From positions 248,001-312,000 of the forward strand of contig CAWJKU010000004.1 in the NCBI GenBank assembly GCA_963843535.1: a stretch of 64,000 bases of DNA, read 5' to 3'. The notes below the pieces were generated by a model. The model did not search any database. It saw only the letters and a program-made list of their open reading frames with translations, and was not told where the DNA came from. The position numbers were made by a program, and so were the translations under genes. Positions 63,820-64,000 of this stretch are shown here, piece after piece. Each line of letters opens with the position of its first letter. Position 1 is the first letter of the stretch. Source of the DNA: CAVUNY01 sp963843535. GTDB lineage: Bacteria > Chloroflexota > Anaerolineae > Anaerolineales > Anaerolineaceae.

Positions 63820-64000
63820 CTACGATAGGCTCATGAAGGCTTCAAGGTGGGCCTTGACCTGAGGCCATTCTTCGCTGAGGATGCTGTAATAAACCGATGA
63901 GCGAATAACACCACCTGGAAGGATCACGTGGTTGCGCAGCACGCCTTCGCGGACGGCGCCAATGCGCTCAATCGCTTTCTGTGAGCGCAGGTTGCGCAGG
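63820..64000 (-). CDS. GNAT acetyltransferase, C-terminal part (cut by window end)
   Basis: The frame runs off the window. The visible part reads LRSQKAIERIGAVREGVLRN, then ends VYYSILSEEWPQVK, the typical C-terminus of RimJ/RimL-type N-acetyltransferases: the asparagine/serine-rich CoA segment is followed by RIGAxxEGxLR. The acceptor is unknown. Confidence 0.8.
   Translation of the reverse strand, partial: LRNLRSQKAIERIGAVREGVLRNHVILPGGVIRSSVYYSILSEEWPQVKAHLEAFMSLS

Noticed and set aside
1..64000. CRISPR arrays, rRNA, tRNA, insertion-sequence transposases
   Set aside because: No regularly spaced repeats, conserved rRNA/tRNA segments or transposase motifs were seen on either strand by eye.

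Overview
The window looks like a piece of a GC-rich Chloroflexota genome of the Anaerolineae type. This is inferred from the gene mix: several glycoside hydrolases with a MelB-type transporter, a UbiA-family enzyme, lipoproteins with Pro/Thr-rich linkers, CoaX, and many small enzymes with Anaerolineae-like sequence. No rRNA, tRNA or CRISPR array was seen, and nothing marks it as a plasmid or phage. Two stretches (17.5-24.5 kb and 37-43.8 kb) hold eight genes whose frame is broken by small indels while both halves stay well conserved. This suggests assembly or sequencing error at least as strongly as real decay.

Layout. 0-5.3 kb: end of an HD-GYP protein (+), then, on the minus strand, a kinase-fold phosphotransferase, a P-type ATPase and a membrane-anchored phosphodiester glycosidase. 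5.6-11 kb (+): a tight operon of P5C-dehydrogenase-like ALDH, small membrane protein, two CoA-transferase subunits, 2-hydroxyacid dehydrogenase and HAD hydrolase, probably acid or amino-acid catabolism. 11-17.5 kb: URO-D-like protein, MelB-type symporter, Clp-like ATPase with a degenerate second ATPase domain, UbiA-family prenyltransferase. 17.5-21.6 kb (-): ICMT-like methyltransferase, gluzincin peptidase and ComEC-like metallo-beta-lactamase. 21.8-27.4 kb (+): a GyrA-C-terminal-like propeller protein, a YegD-like Hsp70, RarA, histidine phosphatase, rhodanese and a zinc-ribbon protein.

27.4-46.5 kb is a carbohydrate region: GH42, GH2 beta-mannosidase, an orphan sugar-binding lipoprotein, GH116, then an operon of UxuA-like dehydratase, epimerase, enolase-superfamily dehydratase, RraA-like protein, a glycosidase-like protein, a TIM-barrel isomerase and a YdaE-like lyxose/mannose isomerase. 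Together these would release sugars from hemicellulose-type glycans and channel sugars and sugar acids to central metabolism. 46.5-64 kb: proline iminopeptidase, inositol-phosphatase-like enzyme, a three-gene ABC-2 exporter, a PadR regulator with its membrane partner, a Ycf48-like lipoprotein, a possible small RNA/peptide unit, an Rnk-like protein, alcohol dehydrogenase, an exported intradiol dioxygenase with a dienelactone-hydrolase-like lipoprotein, CoaX, an S9 peptidase, a hydrolase-TetR operon with clear operators, an M20 peptidase and a partial acetyltransferase.

The most unusual non-coding feature is a set of about ten long, nearly perfect hairpins in intergenic gaps. They share one architecture (GC clamp, T-tract, GC core, A-tract, GC clamp) but not one sequence. 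Their T-tract lies before the core, unlike a normal intrinsic terminator, and some lie between divergent genes. Several are joined to a conserved GC-rich block, identical over 37 bases in two inverted copies around the MelB-type gene.
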